Below, one piece after another: positions 42,323-51,001 of a stretch of DNA of 64,000 nt. The stretch's first letter is position 1. Every line of letters begins with the position of its first letter. The stretch comes from an uncultured Bacteroides sp. (GTDB lineage Bacteria; Bacteroidota; Bacteroidia; Bacteroidales; Bacteroidaceae): positions 112,069 to 176,068 of the forward strand of contig NZ_URFY01000003.1 of assembly GCF_900547205.1 (NCBI RefSeq). The letters run 5' to 3'. The translations under genes and the position numbers were made by a program. Below the pieces are notes generated by a model that was not told the DNA's origin, searched no databases, and saw only the letters and a program-made list of their open reading frames with translations.

Positions 42323-42841
42323 ATGAAAAACGTAGAAAAATGTCTCGACGAAGACAAAATTATGATTGAACAACTGAAGAAGTACACCCACACGAGTATC
42401 GGACGCCTGCTACGCAACATACGCTGGTCGTCTCCTCTGTCACATGAGAAACTGATGGAACAATCATCCGTCAACTCCAGTACGTCGTGGAGACTGGAAG
42501 GACGCAAAAATTGCTCCATAGCATCTTTTGCACAGGCTTTCTGCGGGCATCTGGATGCCATGCACTGCATACTTAAGCTCCACAACCTCTGCCGGATGAT
42601 TACTAAATCCTTATGCAACGGAAAGTGCATTGTCATAATTACAATAGACCAAAGCGAATTGGGAAATTATGCCAAAGAACAGATTTTATTTATACAGCAA
42701 TCTGCCGACACCGAAGAACTGGCAAGACGGAAACGACAAGGAGAAGTAAGCATGAAGAAAAATGCAATATTAGGATTGAAAAGATGGGAAAAGAGCAAAA
42801 AGGAAAAAGAAAAGAAGAAAAAGAAGAAGGAGAAAAGATAG
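42323..42841 (+). CDS. XRE-like helix-turn-helix protein with Lys-rich tail
   Basis: A 172-residue protein. Residues ~24-75 fit an XRE-type helix-turn-helix: GRLLRNIRW, SHEKLMEQSSVNSSTSWRLE, then GRKNCSIASFAQAFCG. The C-terminal ~25 residues are almost only Lys and Glu (RWEKSKKEKEKKKK), encoded by a purine run at about 42779-42840 that is prone to slippage. It is divergently transcribed from the DnaD-like gene across a palindromic region, a usual layout for a regulator controlling both directions. It could control the cassette and perhaps block B, which starts 107 nt later from its own box. Assignment moderately sure. Confidence 0.5.
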   Translation: MKNVEKCLDEDKIMIEQLKKYTHTSIGRLLRNIRWSSPLSHEKLMEQSSVNSSTSWRLEGRKNCSIASFAQAFCGHLDAMHCILKLHNLCRMITKSLCNGKCIVIITIDQSELGNYAKEQILFIQQSADTEELARRKRQGEVSMKKNAILGLKRWEKSKKEKEKKKKKKEKR

Positions 42842-42860
42842 AAATCAAAATATATTTTCT

Positions 42861-42868
42861 TACCTTTG
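42861..42868 (+). promoter_or_regulatory. -7 box of polysaccharide block B
   Basis: TACCTTTG fits TAnnTTTG, 79 nt before the ATG at 42948. Confidence 0.6.
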
Positions 42869-42947
42869 CCGCACGAGCAAAGCTTGTCAAAGCAGAAAAG
42901 GAAAAATCAAAACAAACATCAACAGAAATATTCTATTTATAGAACAA

Positions 42948-43919
42948 ATGGGAAACAACAATATAAAGGTCAGCGTCATCATACCTGTTTACAATACTGA
43001 GAAATATGTTCGGGAAGCTGTAGACAGCATCTCGAAACAGACGCTGAAGGAACTGGAAATAATTTTAGTTAATGATGGCTCGACGGATAACAGCCTGAAC
43101 ATACTGAATGAACTAAGTACCAAAGATAAACGTATACAAGTTTTTTCGCAAGCCAACCAAGGAGCATCGATAGCACGCAATACGGGCATTGCGAATGCTC
43201 ATGGAAAATACGTTTACTTCATGGACAGCGACGACTTGCTCGAAGAGGACGCAATGGAACTCTGCTTGCGGAAATGTGAAGATGAGCAACTCGATTTTGT
43301 GTTTTTTGACGCTCTAAGCTTCGTTGACGGAAATCTGGACAAGGTGCCTTCACTGCATTATCATCGCACGGAAAAACTGGAAGATAAAATATATACAGGC
43401 AACGACGCTTTCAGGCTCCAGCTACAAAACGGAGAATTTACCCCTTCTCCCTGCCTTAGCTTTATTCGGAAAAAACTTTTAGACAACAGCAATCTACGGT
43501 TTTATCCGGGCATTGTGCACGAGGATCAACTATTCACCGTTTCGCTCTATTTGCAAGCTGAAAAGGTCGGTTGCATCAAACGCTCTTTTTTTCACCGCCG
43601 TCTACGAGAAAACTCGATTATGACTCGCGAATTTTCGCCACGAAATCTAGAGGGATACTTTACCGTCATACAGGAAATATTGAAACTGCAAAAAAGCATA
43701 CATACACCCGCCATTCGCCAGACTATTGACTTATATCTGACGCAAATGCTCAATGCCATCATTCAGCAGGCACACACACTTCCTTTTCCGTTACGTATCC
43801 GACTGGCATGGGTAAGCGTCTGTAAACATAAGAAACACATATCGAGCAGAAGTATAGGCATATTGCTATTCAAATCTTACATTCACAAAAATAAGAGGAA
43901 GAAAATCAATGGCAAATAA
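42948..43919 (+). CDS. Family 2 glycosyltransferase
   Basis: A 323-residue GT2 with KVSVIIPVYNTEKYVREAVD at the N-terminus, LVNDGSTDNSLNIL near 40, a QGASIARNTGIANAHG segment near 75 and the metal motif DSDD (YFMDSDDLLEEDAME). This is the common GT-A core of capsule enzymes. The basic C-terminal tail (SYIHKNKRKKINGK) may bind the membrane. First gene of block B; it overlaps the flippase gene by 11 nt. Donor sugar unknown. Confidence 0.9.
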   Translation: MGNNNIKVSVIIPVYNTEKYVREAVDSISKQTLKELEIILVNDGSTDNSLNILNELSTKDKRIQVFSQANQGASIARNTGIANAHGKYVYFMDSDDLLEEDAMELCLRKCEDEQLDFVFFDALSFVDGNLDKVPSLHYHRTEKLEDKIYTGNDAFRLQLQNGEFTPSPCLSFIRKKLLDNSNLRFYPGIVHEDQLFTVSLYLQAEKVGCIKRSFFHRRLRENSIMTREFSPRNLEGYFTVIQEILKLQKSIHTPAIRQTIDLYLTQMLNAIIQQAHTLPFPLRIRLAWVSVCKHKKHISSRSIGILLFKSYIHKNKRKKINGK

Positions 43920-45360
43920 TATCAAGCAACAACTATTCTCCGGTGTTTTCTACACCGCACTCGCCAAATACAGCGGCATCATCATCTCCCTCGTCGTGGC
44001 GGGGATATTGGCGCGGCTACTCTCGCCGGACGATTTCGGAGTGGTAGCCATCGCCACCGTCATTATCGCTTTCTTCAACATCTTCACCGACATGGGCGTG
44101 TCGCCGGCCATCGTGCAGCACAAGTCGCTGGGCAAGGAAGAGTTGTCGGACATTTTCTCCTTCACCGTGTGGACGGGTATCGGCATCAGCGTGCTCTTCT
44201 TCGCCGCATCGTGGCTGATAGCCGACTACTACGAAAGCGAAATCCTGCGCACACTGTGCCAACTGCTGTCCGTCAACCTGTTTTTTGCTTCCGCCACCAT
44301 CGTGCCCGGCGCGATGTTCTATCGCAACAAAGAGTTTAAATTTATCGCCATCCGTAGCTTTATCATCCAGATAGCCGGAGGTGCAGGAGCGGTCACCGCC
44401 GCCCTTTGCGGTGCAGGGCTGTACGCACTGATTATCAACCCGATAGTATCGAGCATACTGATATTTGCCATCTCCTACCAACGTTACCCGCAGCGCCTGC
44501 GCTTCACGCTGGGACTGGGGGCAATCCGAAAAATCTTTTCCTATTCCGCCTATCAGTTCCTGTTCAACGTAATCAATTATTTCAGCCGAAATCTCGATAA
44601 GCTGCTGATTGGTAAATACATGAGTATGTCCGACTTGGGCTACTACGAGAAGTCGTACCGGCTAATGATGCTCCCTTTGCAGAACATCACGCAGGTAATC
44701 ACTCCGGTGATGCACCCCATCTTCAGCGATTTTCAGGACGACCGCGAGAAGCTGATGACATCCTACGAACGCATCGTTCGCTTCCTGTCGTTCATCGGCC
44801 TGCCGCTCAGCGTGTTGCTTTTCTTTACGGCGGAAGAAGTGACGTTGATTATCTTCGGCGACCAGTGGTTGCCATCCGTGCCCGTATTCAGGATTCTGGC
44901 GCTTTCGGTGGGCGTACAGATTATCCTTTCCTCCTCCGGCTCCATCTTTCAGGCTGCGGGAGACACCCGCAGCCTGTTCGTGTGCGGGTTGTTCTCGTCG
45001 GCGCTCAACGTAGTGGGGATGCTGACGGGTATTTTCTACTTCGGCACGCTCACGGCCGTAGCAAGCTGCATTGTGGTGACGTTTACCGCTAACTTTGTGC
45101 AGTGCTACTGGCAAATGTACCGAGTGACGTTCCGGCGGAGTGCATGGCCGTTCGTTCGTCAGCTTATTTCGCCGTTGGTGGTGAGCGGGCTGATAGCCTT
45201 GGCATTGATACCGATTCAGTATATACTAAAGGATATGAATATTTTTGTAACAATAGTAGCTAAAGGTATCATAAGTTTTATTATCTTTGGATTGTATATT
45301 CAACTCACACATGAGTATGATATTATCAAAAAGATTCGTTCAAAACAAACAATCATATAA
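43909..45360 (+). CDS. Wzx-type flippase (MOP/MviN-like superfamily)
   Basis: A 483-residue polytopic protein with 12-14 hydrophobic segments (SGVFYTALAKYSGIIISLVV at the start). Family signatures include LSPDDFGVVAIATVIIAFFN, NIFTDMGVSPAIVQHK and GKYMSMSDLGYYEKSYRLMM near 230. It moves undecaprenyl-linked sugar units across the inner membrane, supplying the polymerase of block A. The 5' part is GC-richer than flanking genes, hinting at mosaic origin. Confidence 0.9.
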   Translation: MANNIKQQLFSGVFYTALAKYSGIIISLVVAGILARLLSPDDFGVVAIATVIIAFFNIFTDMGVSPAIVQHKSLGKEELSDIFSFTVWTGIGISVLFFAASWLIADYYESEILRTLCQLLSVNLFFASATIVPGAMFYRNKEFKFIAIRSFIIQIAGGAGAVTAALCGAGLYALIINPIVSSILIFAISYQRYPQRLRFTLGLGAIRKIFSYSAYQFLFNVINYFSRNLDKLLIGKYMSMSDLGYYEKSYRLMMLPLQNITQVITPVMHPIFSDFQDDREKLMTSYERIVRFLSFIGLPLSVLLFFTAEEVTLIIFGDQWLPSVPVFRILALSVGVQIILSSSGSIFQAAGDTRSLFVCGLFSSALNVVGMLTGIFYFGTLTAVASCIVVTFTANFVQCYWQMYRVTFRRSAWPFVRQLISPLVVSGLIALALIPIQYILKDMNIFVTIVAKGIISFIIFGLYIQLTHEYDIIKKIRSKQTII

Positions 45361-45373
45361 ATCATTTGCATAA

Positions 45374-46504
45374 ATGAAAACACTTTTTCTCATATTTCAT
45401 GGTTTCGAAGCGTTCAATGGAATCAGCAAAAAAATACGCTATCAAGTGAAAGCCCTTCAAGAATGTGGACTTGACGTGCGAACCTGCTGGCTGGACGATA
45501 CCGATAACCATAAGCGCCGCATGGTGGATGATTGCGCAATAGCCGACTATGGCTCCGGGATAAAAGGAAAAATCCTGCGCAGAACTGAATTTAAAAGTAT
45601 CGTGCAATATGTGGAAAAAGAGAAAATTCAATTCGTATATGTACGCTATGTTCATAATGCCAGTCCATTTACCATTCAATTGATGCGACAGCTCAAAAAG
45701 GCAGGAGCACGCATTGTCATGGAAATACCCACCTATCCATACGATCAGGAATACAAAGGATTGTCTTTCTCATATCAACGAATTTTGTTTATTGATAAAA
45801 TTTTCCGGCAAAGCCTAGCTCGCCATGTAAACAAAATCATCACCTTCTCCGACTATGACATCATATGGAATCGACCCACCATCCGCATATCTAACGGGAT
45901 TGACTTCAGCGAAATACCACTCAAAAGTCAAAAGAATGACACTACACGTTCTATGAGGCTGATTGCCGTGGCAACAATGCATCCGTGGCACGGTTTCGAC
46001 AGGGCAATTGCCGGTATGGCAGATTATTATCATACACACACCAATGCCAATAATTATAAAGTATATCTCGACATTGTAGGCTATGGCGTGCCGGAACTGG
46101 TGGATAGTTATAAAAGAGAGGTGGCCAAACATAAGTTGGAAAAATACATCATCTTTCATTCTGCCTTATACGGTAAAGAACTGGACGCTGTCTTTGAACA
46201 ATCAGATATGGGAATAGGAAGTCTGGCACGCCACCGTAGCGGCATCGACAAAATCAAGACCCTGAAAAATCGTGAATACGCGGCAAGAGGGATTCCCTTC
46301 ATCTACTCAGAGACAGACGACGATTTTGAGCATCAACCCTACATACTCAAAGCCACGCCTGACGACTCTCCGCTTGACATCGAGGAAATTATTCAGTTCT
46401 ATCAGTCACTGAATGCAACACCGCTTGAAATACGGCAGTCCATCGAGCAAACACTCTCGTGGAAAAAACAGATGCAAACCGTGATTGACGAAACCTTCAA
46501 ATGA
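45374..46504 (+). CDS. GT4-type glycosyltransferase
   Basis: A 376-residue protein of GT-B architecture. The N-terminal domain starts KTLFLIFHGFEAFNGISKKI, with a linker region FIDKIFRQSLARHVNKIITF; the C-terminal domain has IAVATMHPWHGFDRAIAGMA near 200 and a nucleotide-sugar-binding-like HRSGIDKIKTLKNREYAARG, where GT4 enzymes usually have the EXnE motif, here seen as K-x8-E. The family is distant but acceptable. It ends in an ATGA overlap with the next gene. Confidence 0.78.
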   Translation: MKTLFLIFHGFEAFNGISKKIRYQVKALQECGLDVRTCWLDDTDNHKRRMVDDCAIADYGSGIKGKILRRTEFKSIVQYVEKEKIQFVYVRYVHNASPFTIQLMRQLKKAGARIVMEIPTYPYDQEYKGLSFSYQRILFIDKIFRQSLARHVNKIITFSDYDIIWNRPTIRISNGIDFSEIPLKSQKNDTTRSMRLIAVATMHPWHGFDRAIAGMADYYHTHTNANNYKVYLDIVGYGVPELVDSYKREVAKHKLEKYIIFHSALYGKELDAVFEQSDMGIGSLARHRSGIDKIKTLKNREYAARGIPFIYSETDDDFEHQPYILKATPDDSPLDIEEIIQFYQSLNATPLEIRQSIEQTLSWKKQMQTVIDETFK

Positions 46505-47427
46505 AATATGCCACTATGAACGTACAATCATTTATCAATACATTGCGCTACAAATTGCGCTACGGCAGCATCGTAGAATGGTGCAATTTTTGGTATATCT
46601 TACTTGGACGACGACAGAAAGTTATCCCTAAAGTTGCCTCTATCGACGAAACGATACAACGCATCGTTGAAGGTCAGTGTTCGGTGAGCCGTTTTGGCGA
46701 CGGAGAAATGCTATTGACCTCTCCGGAAAAGGAAATAGGATTTCAAAAAGGAGATGCAGAACTAGCACGACGCCTCCAAGAAGTGCTGACAAGTCACGAA
46801 GACGGACATTTGGTATGCATATCTGATGTTTTCAACGATTTGTATCGCTACAACCGTAAGGCACGCAGATTCTGGCGCACTCATTTCTTCCTGTATGGGT
46901 CGTGGTGGGATCGCCTGCTAGTGCCGGAAAGACTGTATTATAACACTTTCCTCACCCGCCCTTATATGGATTTCGCATCCAAAGAGTCATCCAAACAATG
47001 GTTTCGTGACATGAAAGCCATTTGGAAAGACCGGGATATAGTGTTCATTGAAGGAGAAAAAAGCCGCTTGGGAATTGGCAACGACCTGTTTGACAATGTG
47101 AGAAGCATCCGACGCATACTCTGCCCCCCGCGCGATGCATTCGACCGATATGAAGATATCTTGAACGAAGCCCTAAAATTAGAGAAAAGCGCTCTATTTC
47201 TTATAGCTCTGGGGCCGACGGCAACAGTATTGGCATACGACTTATTCAAATCGGGTTATCAGGCGATTGATGTCGGACACATTGACGTAGAGTATGAATG
47301 GTGCCGAATAGGCGCTCATAAGAAAGTTAAGCTCGAACGCAAGTACGTAAACGAAGTTGCCAACGGGAAACAAGTTGCTGACGCAGGAGAAGCATATCGA
47401 AATCAGATCATCGCTAAAATCTATTAA
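46501..47427 (+). CDS. SP_1767-type GT-D glycosyltransferase (DUF1792)
   Basis: A 308-residue protein whose domain (residues ~60-290) fits the DUF1792/SP_1767 GT-D fold: SVSRFGDGEMLL near 62, ENGHLVCI-like HEDGHLVCISDV, RPYMDFASKESSKQWFRDMK near 155, VFIEGEKSRLGIGNDLFDNV near 185 and LIALGPTATVLAYDL near 235. The DxE motif in FGDGE is the metal-binding signature of this fold. In streptococci the enzyme adds glucose to a serine-rich glycoprotein or a glycan. Its presence in a Bacteroides polysaccharide cluster is consistent with known wider distribution. Start overlaps the preceding gene by 4 nt. Confidence 0.82.
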   Translation: MKYATMNVQSFINTLRYKLRYGSIVEWCNFWYILLGRRQKVIPKVASIDETIQRIVEGQCSVSRFGDGEMLLTSPEKEIGFQKGDAELARRLQEVLTSHEDGHLVCISDVFNDLYRYNRKARRFWRTHFFLYGSWWDRLLVPERLYYNTFLTRPYMDFASKESSKQWFRDMKAIWKDRDIVFIEGEKSRLGIGNDLFDNVRSIRRILCPPRDAFDRYEDILNEALKLEKSALFLIALGPTATVLAYDLFKSGYQAIDVGHIDVEYEWCRIGAHKKVKLERKYVNEVANGKQVADAGEAYRNQIIAKIY

Positions 47428-47430
47428 AGT

Positions 47431-48585
47431 ATGAAGATAGCCTATTATCTGCCATCACTACAGGCACCGGGTGGAATAGAACGAATCATAACATTCAAAG
47501 CCAACTATTTTGCAGAACATTTTGAAGGGTATGATGTAACAATCATCACCTCCGAACAAATGGGCAAACCTCCACATTTCCCTTTGTCACCCAAAGTGAA
47601 GCATATTGATTTGGGAGTGCCTTTCGATTTACCTTATTCTCAGTCGCTCATCAGCAAAGTGCTGAAATACCCATTCCGCTATTTTCGATTCAAGCAACGA
47701 CTGTCGAACACATTAAATGAGATTAAACCGGATATCACCATCTCAACTCTACGCCGGGAGCTAAACTTTCTGCATAAACTTAAAGATGGAAGTGTGAAAA
47801 TCGGAGAATTTCATGTCAGCCGTTACGCCTACGGAGCGGAGTCTTTGAAGCATAACAACGTTTTCATAAACTTAATGAAGAAAAAATGGTCTGATAAAAT
47901 GGTAAAGAACTTATCCAGATTATCAAAAGTCGTGATACTGACAAAAGAGGGCGCCAAAGACTGGCCTGAATTGAGCAATATTGAAATTATCCCGAATCCT
48001 ATTTCTACTCTACAGGAAAACAGACTGACCGATATAGGCGCACATCGTGCAATAGCCGTCGGACGATACGCTCCTCAGAAAGGGTTTGATATGCTGATTT
48101 CTGCTTGGGCCATTGTGAATGAAAAGCATCCTGACTGGAAACTGGATATCTACGGAGAAGGTGCTTTGAAAGATAAACTCCAAAAACAGATTGACGACCT
48201 AGGACTGAATGGTAATTGTATGCTCCGCCACACTGTATCCAACATCGTAGATAAATACTGCGAGAGCTCAATCTTTATTCTTTCATCCCGCTTTGAAGGC
48301 TTCGGATTAGTATTAGTAGAAGCGATGTCATACGGTGTTCCCTGCATCTCTTTCGCTTGTCCACATGGTCCGGCAGACATAATAAAGGATAATGAAGACG
48401 GCTTACTGGTAGAGACAGAAAACATAAAAGAATTGGCTAACAAAATATGCTATCTGATTGATAATGAAAAAGTGCGAATTGAGATGGGCAATAATGCAAA
48501 AGAAAATGCGAAAAGATTTCTGCCTGAAAGCGTGTTGCCTCAATGGAAAAAATTATTCGAATCATTAACTAATACTTCTAAGTAA
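47431..48585 (+). CDS. GT4 family glycosyltransferase
   Basis: A 384-residue GT-B enzyme with a Gly-rich acceptor loop (YLPSLQAPGGIERIITFKAN) at the N-terminus, AIAVGRYAPQKGFDMLISAW near 207 and the donor-binding EX7E region near 285 (SSRFEGFGLVLVEAMSYGVP). These match retaining GT4 enzymes such as those making GalNAc or glucosyl linkages. It follows the GT-D gene by 3 nt. Specificity cannot be told from sequence. Confidence 0.92.
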   Translation: MKIAYYLPSLQAPGGIERIITFKANYFAEHFEGYDVTIITSEQMGKPPHFPLSPKVKHIDLGVPFDLPYSQSLISKVLKYPFRYFRFKQRLSNTLNEIKPDITISTLRRELNFLHKLKDGSVKIGEFHVSRYAYGAESLKHNNVFINLMKKKWSDKMVKNLSRLSKVVILTKEGAKDWPELSNIEIIPNPISTLQENRLTDIGAHRAIAVGRYAPQKGFDMLISAWAIVNEKHPDWKLDIYGEGALKDKLQKQIDDLGLNGNCMLRHTVSNIVDKYCESSIFILSSRFEGFGLVLVEAMSYGVPCISFACPHGPADIIKDNEDGLLVETENIKELANKICYLIDNEKVRIEMGNNAKENAKRFLPESVLPQWKKLFESLTNTSK

Positions 48586-48596
48586 CAGATTGAAAT

Positions 48597-49451
48597 ATGG
48601 CAAAGTGGTACGATACATATTTAACGGTATTTGAAAAACCAATTGAAGAAGTCCCGAAAGAGACCTTGGAAAAAGTTAGAAAACAACTCAATAATTGTAA
48701 GAACGACAAGCCACTGGTATCTGTTGTTCTCATTGCGCACAATGAGGAAATGCATTTATTGAGTTGCTTATGGTCACTTTCAGAAAATCACTGCGACTTC
48801 CCGATTGAAATACTGGCTGTTAATAACAACTCGACGGATAAAACCGAAGAAGTTCTGAACACACTAGGGGTCACTTATTACAACGAGACTAAGAAAGGCC
48901 CAGGGCACGCCCGCCAATGTGGATTAAATCATGCACAGGGCAAATATCACATATGCATTGATTCTGATACGATGTATCCGCCTCACTACATCGAGACGCA
49001 CATAAAACAATTGATGAAACCCGAAGTAGCATGCACCTTCAGTCTATGGAGCTTTATACCTGACAAAAATCATTCTACTATGGGCTTATGGTGGTATGAG
49101 ACATTAAGAGACTTACACTTACGCATTCAGGCAATACAACGTCCAGAGCTTTGTGTACGTGGCATGACGTTCGCTTTTAACACTGAACTAGGCAGAAGAT
49201 TTGGATTTAGAACAGATATCATTCGCGGAGAAGACGGTTCGTTAGCTCTAGCAATGAAGCCATACGGAAAATTGGTATTTATTCACTCTAGAAAAGCTCG
49301 GGTTATGACCGGATATGGAACATTGAATGCAGACGGTTCCCTCTTCAAAAGCTTCAAAGTTAGGTTCGTTAAAGCTATTAAGGAATTTAGAGCTCTATTT
49401 ACAAAGAAAAATAAATATAAAGATGAGGATAGCAACCTGATTGACAAGTAG
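48597..49451 (+). CDS. Family 2 glycosyltransferase
   Basis: A 284-residue GT-A enzyme: PLVSVVLIAHNEEMHLLSCL near 40, EILAVNNNSTDKTEEVL near 75, KGPGHARQCGLNHAQG near 100 and the metal motif DSD (HICIDSDTMYPP). A tryptophan-rich region (LWSFIPDKNHSTMGLWWYET) and the IIRGEDGSLALAM segment form the acceptor part. The last ~30 residues are basic (LFTKKNKYKDEDS). Likely adds one sugar to the repeat unit. Confidence 0.88.
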   Translation: MAKWYDTYLTVFEKPIEEVPKETLEKVRKQLNNCKNDKPLVSVVLIAHNEEMHLLSCLWSLSENHCDFPIEILAVNNNSTDKTEEVLNTLGVTYYNETKKGPGHARQCGLNHAQGKYHICIDSDTMYPPHYIETHIKQLMKPEVACTFSLWSFIPDKNHSTMGLWWYETLRDLHLRIQAIQRPELCVRGMTFAFNTELGRRFGFRTDIIRGEDGSLALAMKPYGKLVFIHSRKARVMTGYGTLNADGSLFKSFKVRFVKAIKEFRALFTKKNKYKDEDSNLIDK

Positions 49452-49507
49452 AAATGAGACTTTTAACAGGAGAGGAATCCAAATAATGACTTATATATAA
49501 TTATAAT

Positions 49508-50986
49508 ATGAACATTAAAAACAATATTTACTATATTCTATTACTAGCACTATGCCTGACAATGTCTGGGTGCATAAAGAAAAAGAATCTTTACTCGGGA
49601 GATAAGGATGACAACAATAATAGCAACAATAAAAAAGAAATAATCTGTGAAACAGATTTCTTTTATCCATTTAAGAATGAAACGCCTAATAAAAATATAG
49701 AAATTACTCTTCACTTCAGACCTGATAGGCAAATATCTAATTTAACAGCGGAAATGCCACCACTGAAATATAATAAGGAATGGCTATTTATGCTGACACA
49801 AGACGACTGTAAGCAATCTGCCTTTTCATGTACTTGGGCTGCCATCAACGGCAAACCGTTATCAAAAAAATACTACTATGATTTGGCCCACCTGCAAGAA
49901 GGTGACTTACCACCTGATCATTATTATCTTAATAAAACATTAGCCTCTACAGATGGCACAGGACGAGATGTACGCTTTTCATTCACCACTACCCTTGCGC
50001 CGGAATATGAATTTATGAACGTCTCTACAAACATTAATAAAGATTTTAATGAGAACTATTACCGTTTCTACATGAAATCAGGATTAGTATGGGGAAACGT
50101 AAAGGAAATGCTAAACTATGGCACAGGAATTGCTTTTCACGACATGAAACTGAAAGATGAAGAAAAGAATCTAACCAATCTAACCAAACACTTTAATATC
50201 GCGCAAAACCTTATTCTCGACAAATTGCAAGGTCGTGGTTGCAAAATGTTGGCTGAACCTAACGGAGACAAAACATACATAGAAGCGGGAATGAACTACT
50301 CTCCTGTGCAGACAATGGCATTGCAAAGTGGAGGGATGAAGCTAAAACCGTTTCAAGTCCATTCTGATTTGAAAAAAGCGACATTGGAAAGAGTTTTCAA
50401 TGATGACCCCAACAAGATAAAAGATCTTGTTATAGCAGAGCTTACGCTCCCTAAAGAAGAACGGTCTGCAATCTATGTTGGTCTGCACAATACAGACACC
50501 GGCTGGGTAGAACTACTGAAGTGGCTCAACGATACCTATGGACGGGATGGAGACGATACGATGTGGTTTCCTAACCAAGAAGAGTACTTTGAATATAATT
50601 ATTATCGCATTAATAGTTTGGTAAATATTAGGCAAGAAGACCAACATACATGGAAATTGACTACAAAGCTAGTTGGCGAAAATTTTTTCTACTATCCTTC
50701 TGTGACAATCAACATACCCGGTATCCGAATAGAAGACATAGACCACATAGAGTCTAATGAAGAAGTTACCGGATTTTCATACGGAGAATATAAAGGAGAA
50801 TATAAAGACGGGGTCATGCTCAATATCGACTGCCGGAAATATCTGGTTGAGCACGCTGAAAACTTCGTGAAACGTTTTGAAGCGAATCCGACAGATGAAT
50901 CGGCCAGAGCTGATGCTAACTACTTCGTAAGTATGCTGAAAGATTCGGATAAAAAGACAGAACTAAAGAGAAGAATTGAATATTAA
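49508..50986 (+). CDS. Lipoprotein of unknown function in polysaccharide block B (deacetylase-like hints)
   Basis: A 492-residue predicted lipoprotein: hydrophobic signal (YYILLLALCLTMSGC) with the lipidated Cys in the lipobox MSGC, followed by an Asn/Lys/Asp-rich linker. I do not recognise the family with certainty. The segments LFMLTQDDCKQSAF near residue 97 and DTMWFPNQEEYFEYNYYR near 355 recall CE4 polysaccharide deacetylases (TFDDG motif and a late WxxNxEE element), but the H-x3-H zinc motif is not evident (nearest AFHDMKLKDEE). It may be an inactive homologue, or act as a polysaccharide-binding or modifying factor at the outer membrane. Confidence 0.7.
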   Translation: MNIKNNIYYILLLALCLTMSGCIKKKNLYSGDKDDNNNSNNKKEIICETDFFYPFKNETPNKNIEITLHFRPDRQISNLTAEMPPLKYNKEWLFMLTQDDCKQSAFSCTWAAINGKPLSKKYYYDLAHLQEGDLPPDHYYLNKTLASTDGTGRDVRFSFTTTLAPEYEFMNVSTNINKDFNENYYRFYMKSGLVWGNVKEMLNYGTGIAFHDMKLKDEEKNLTNLTKHFNIAQNLILDKLQGRGCKMLAEPNGDKTYIEAGMNYSPVQTMALQSGGMKLKPFQVHSDLKKATLERVFNDDPNKIKDLVIAELTLPKEERSAIYVGLHNTDTGWVELLKWLNDTYGRDGDDTMWFPNQEEYFEYNYYRINSLVNIRQEDQHTWKLTTKLVGENFFYYPSVTINIPGIRIEDIDHIESNEEVTGFSYGEYKGEYKDGVMLNIDCRKYLVEHAENFVKRFEANPTDESARADANYFVSMLKDSDKKTELKRRIEY

Positions 50987-51001
50987 AAAACAGTTACCAC
51001 C

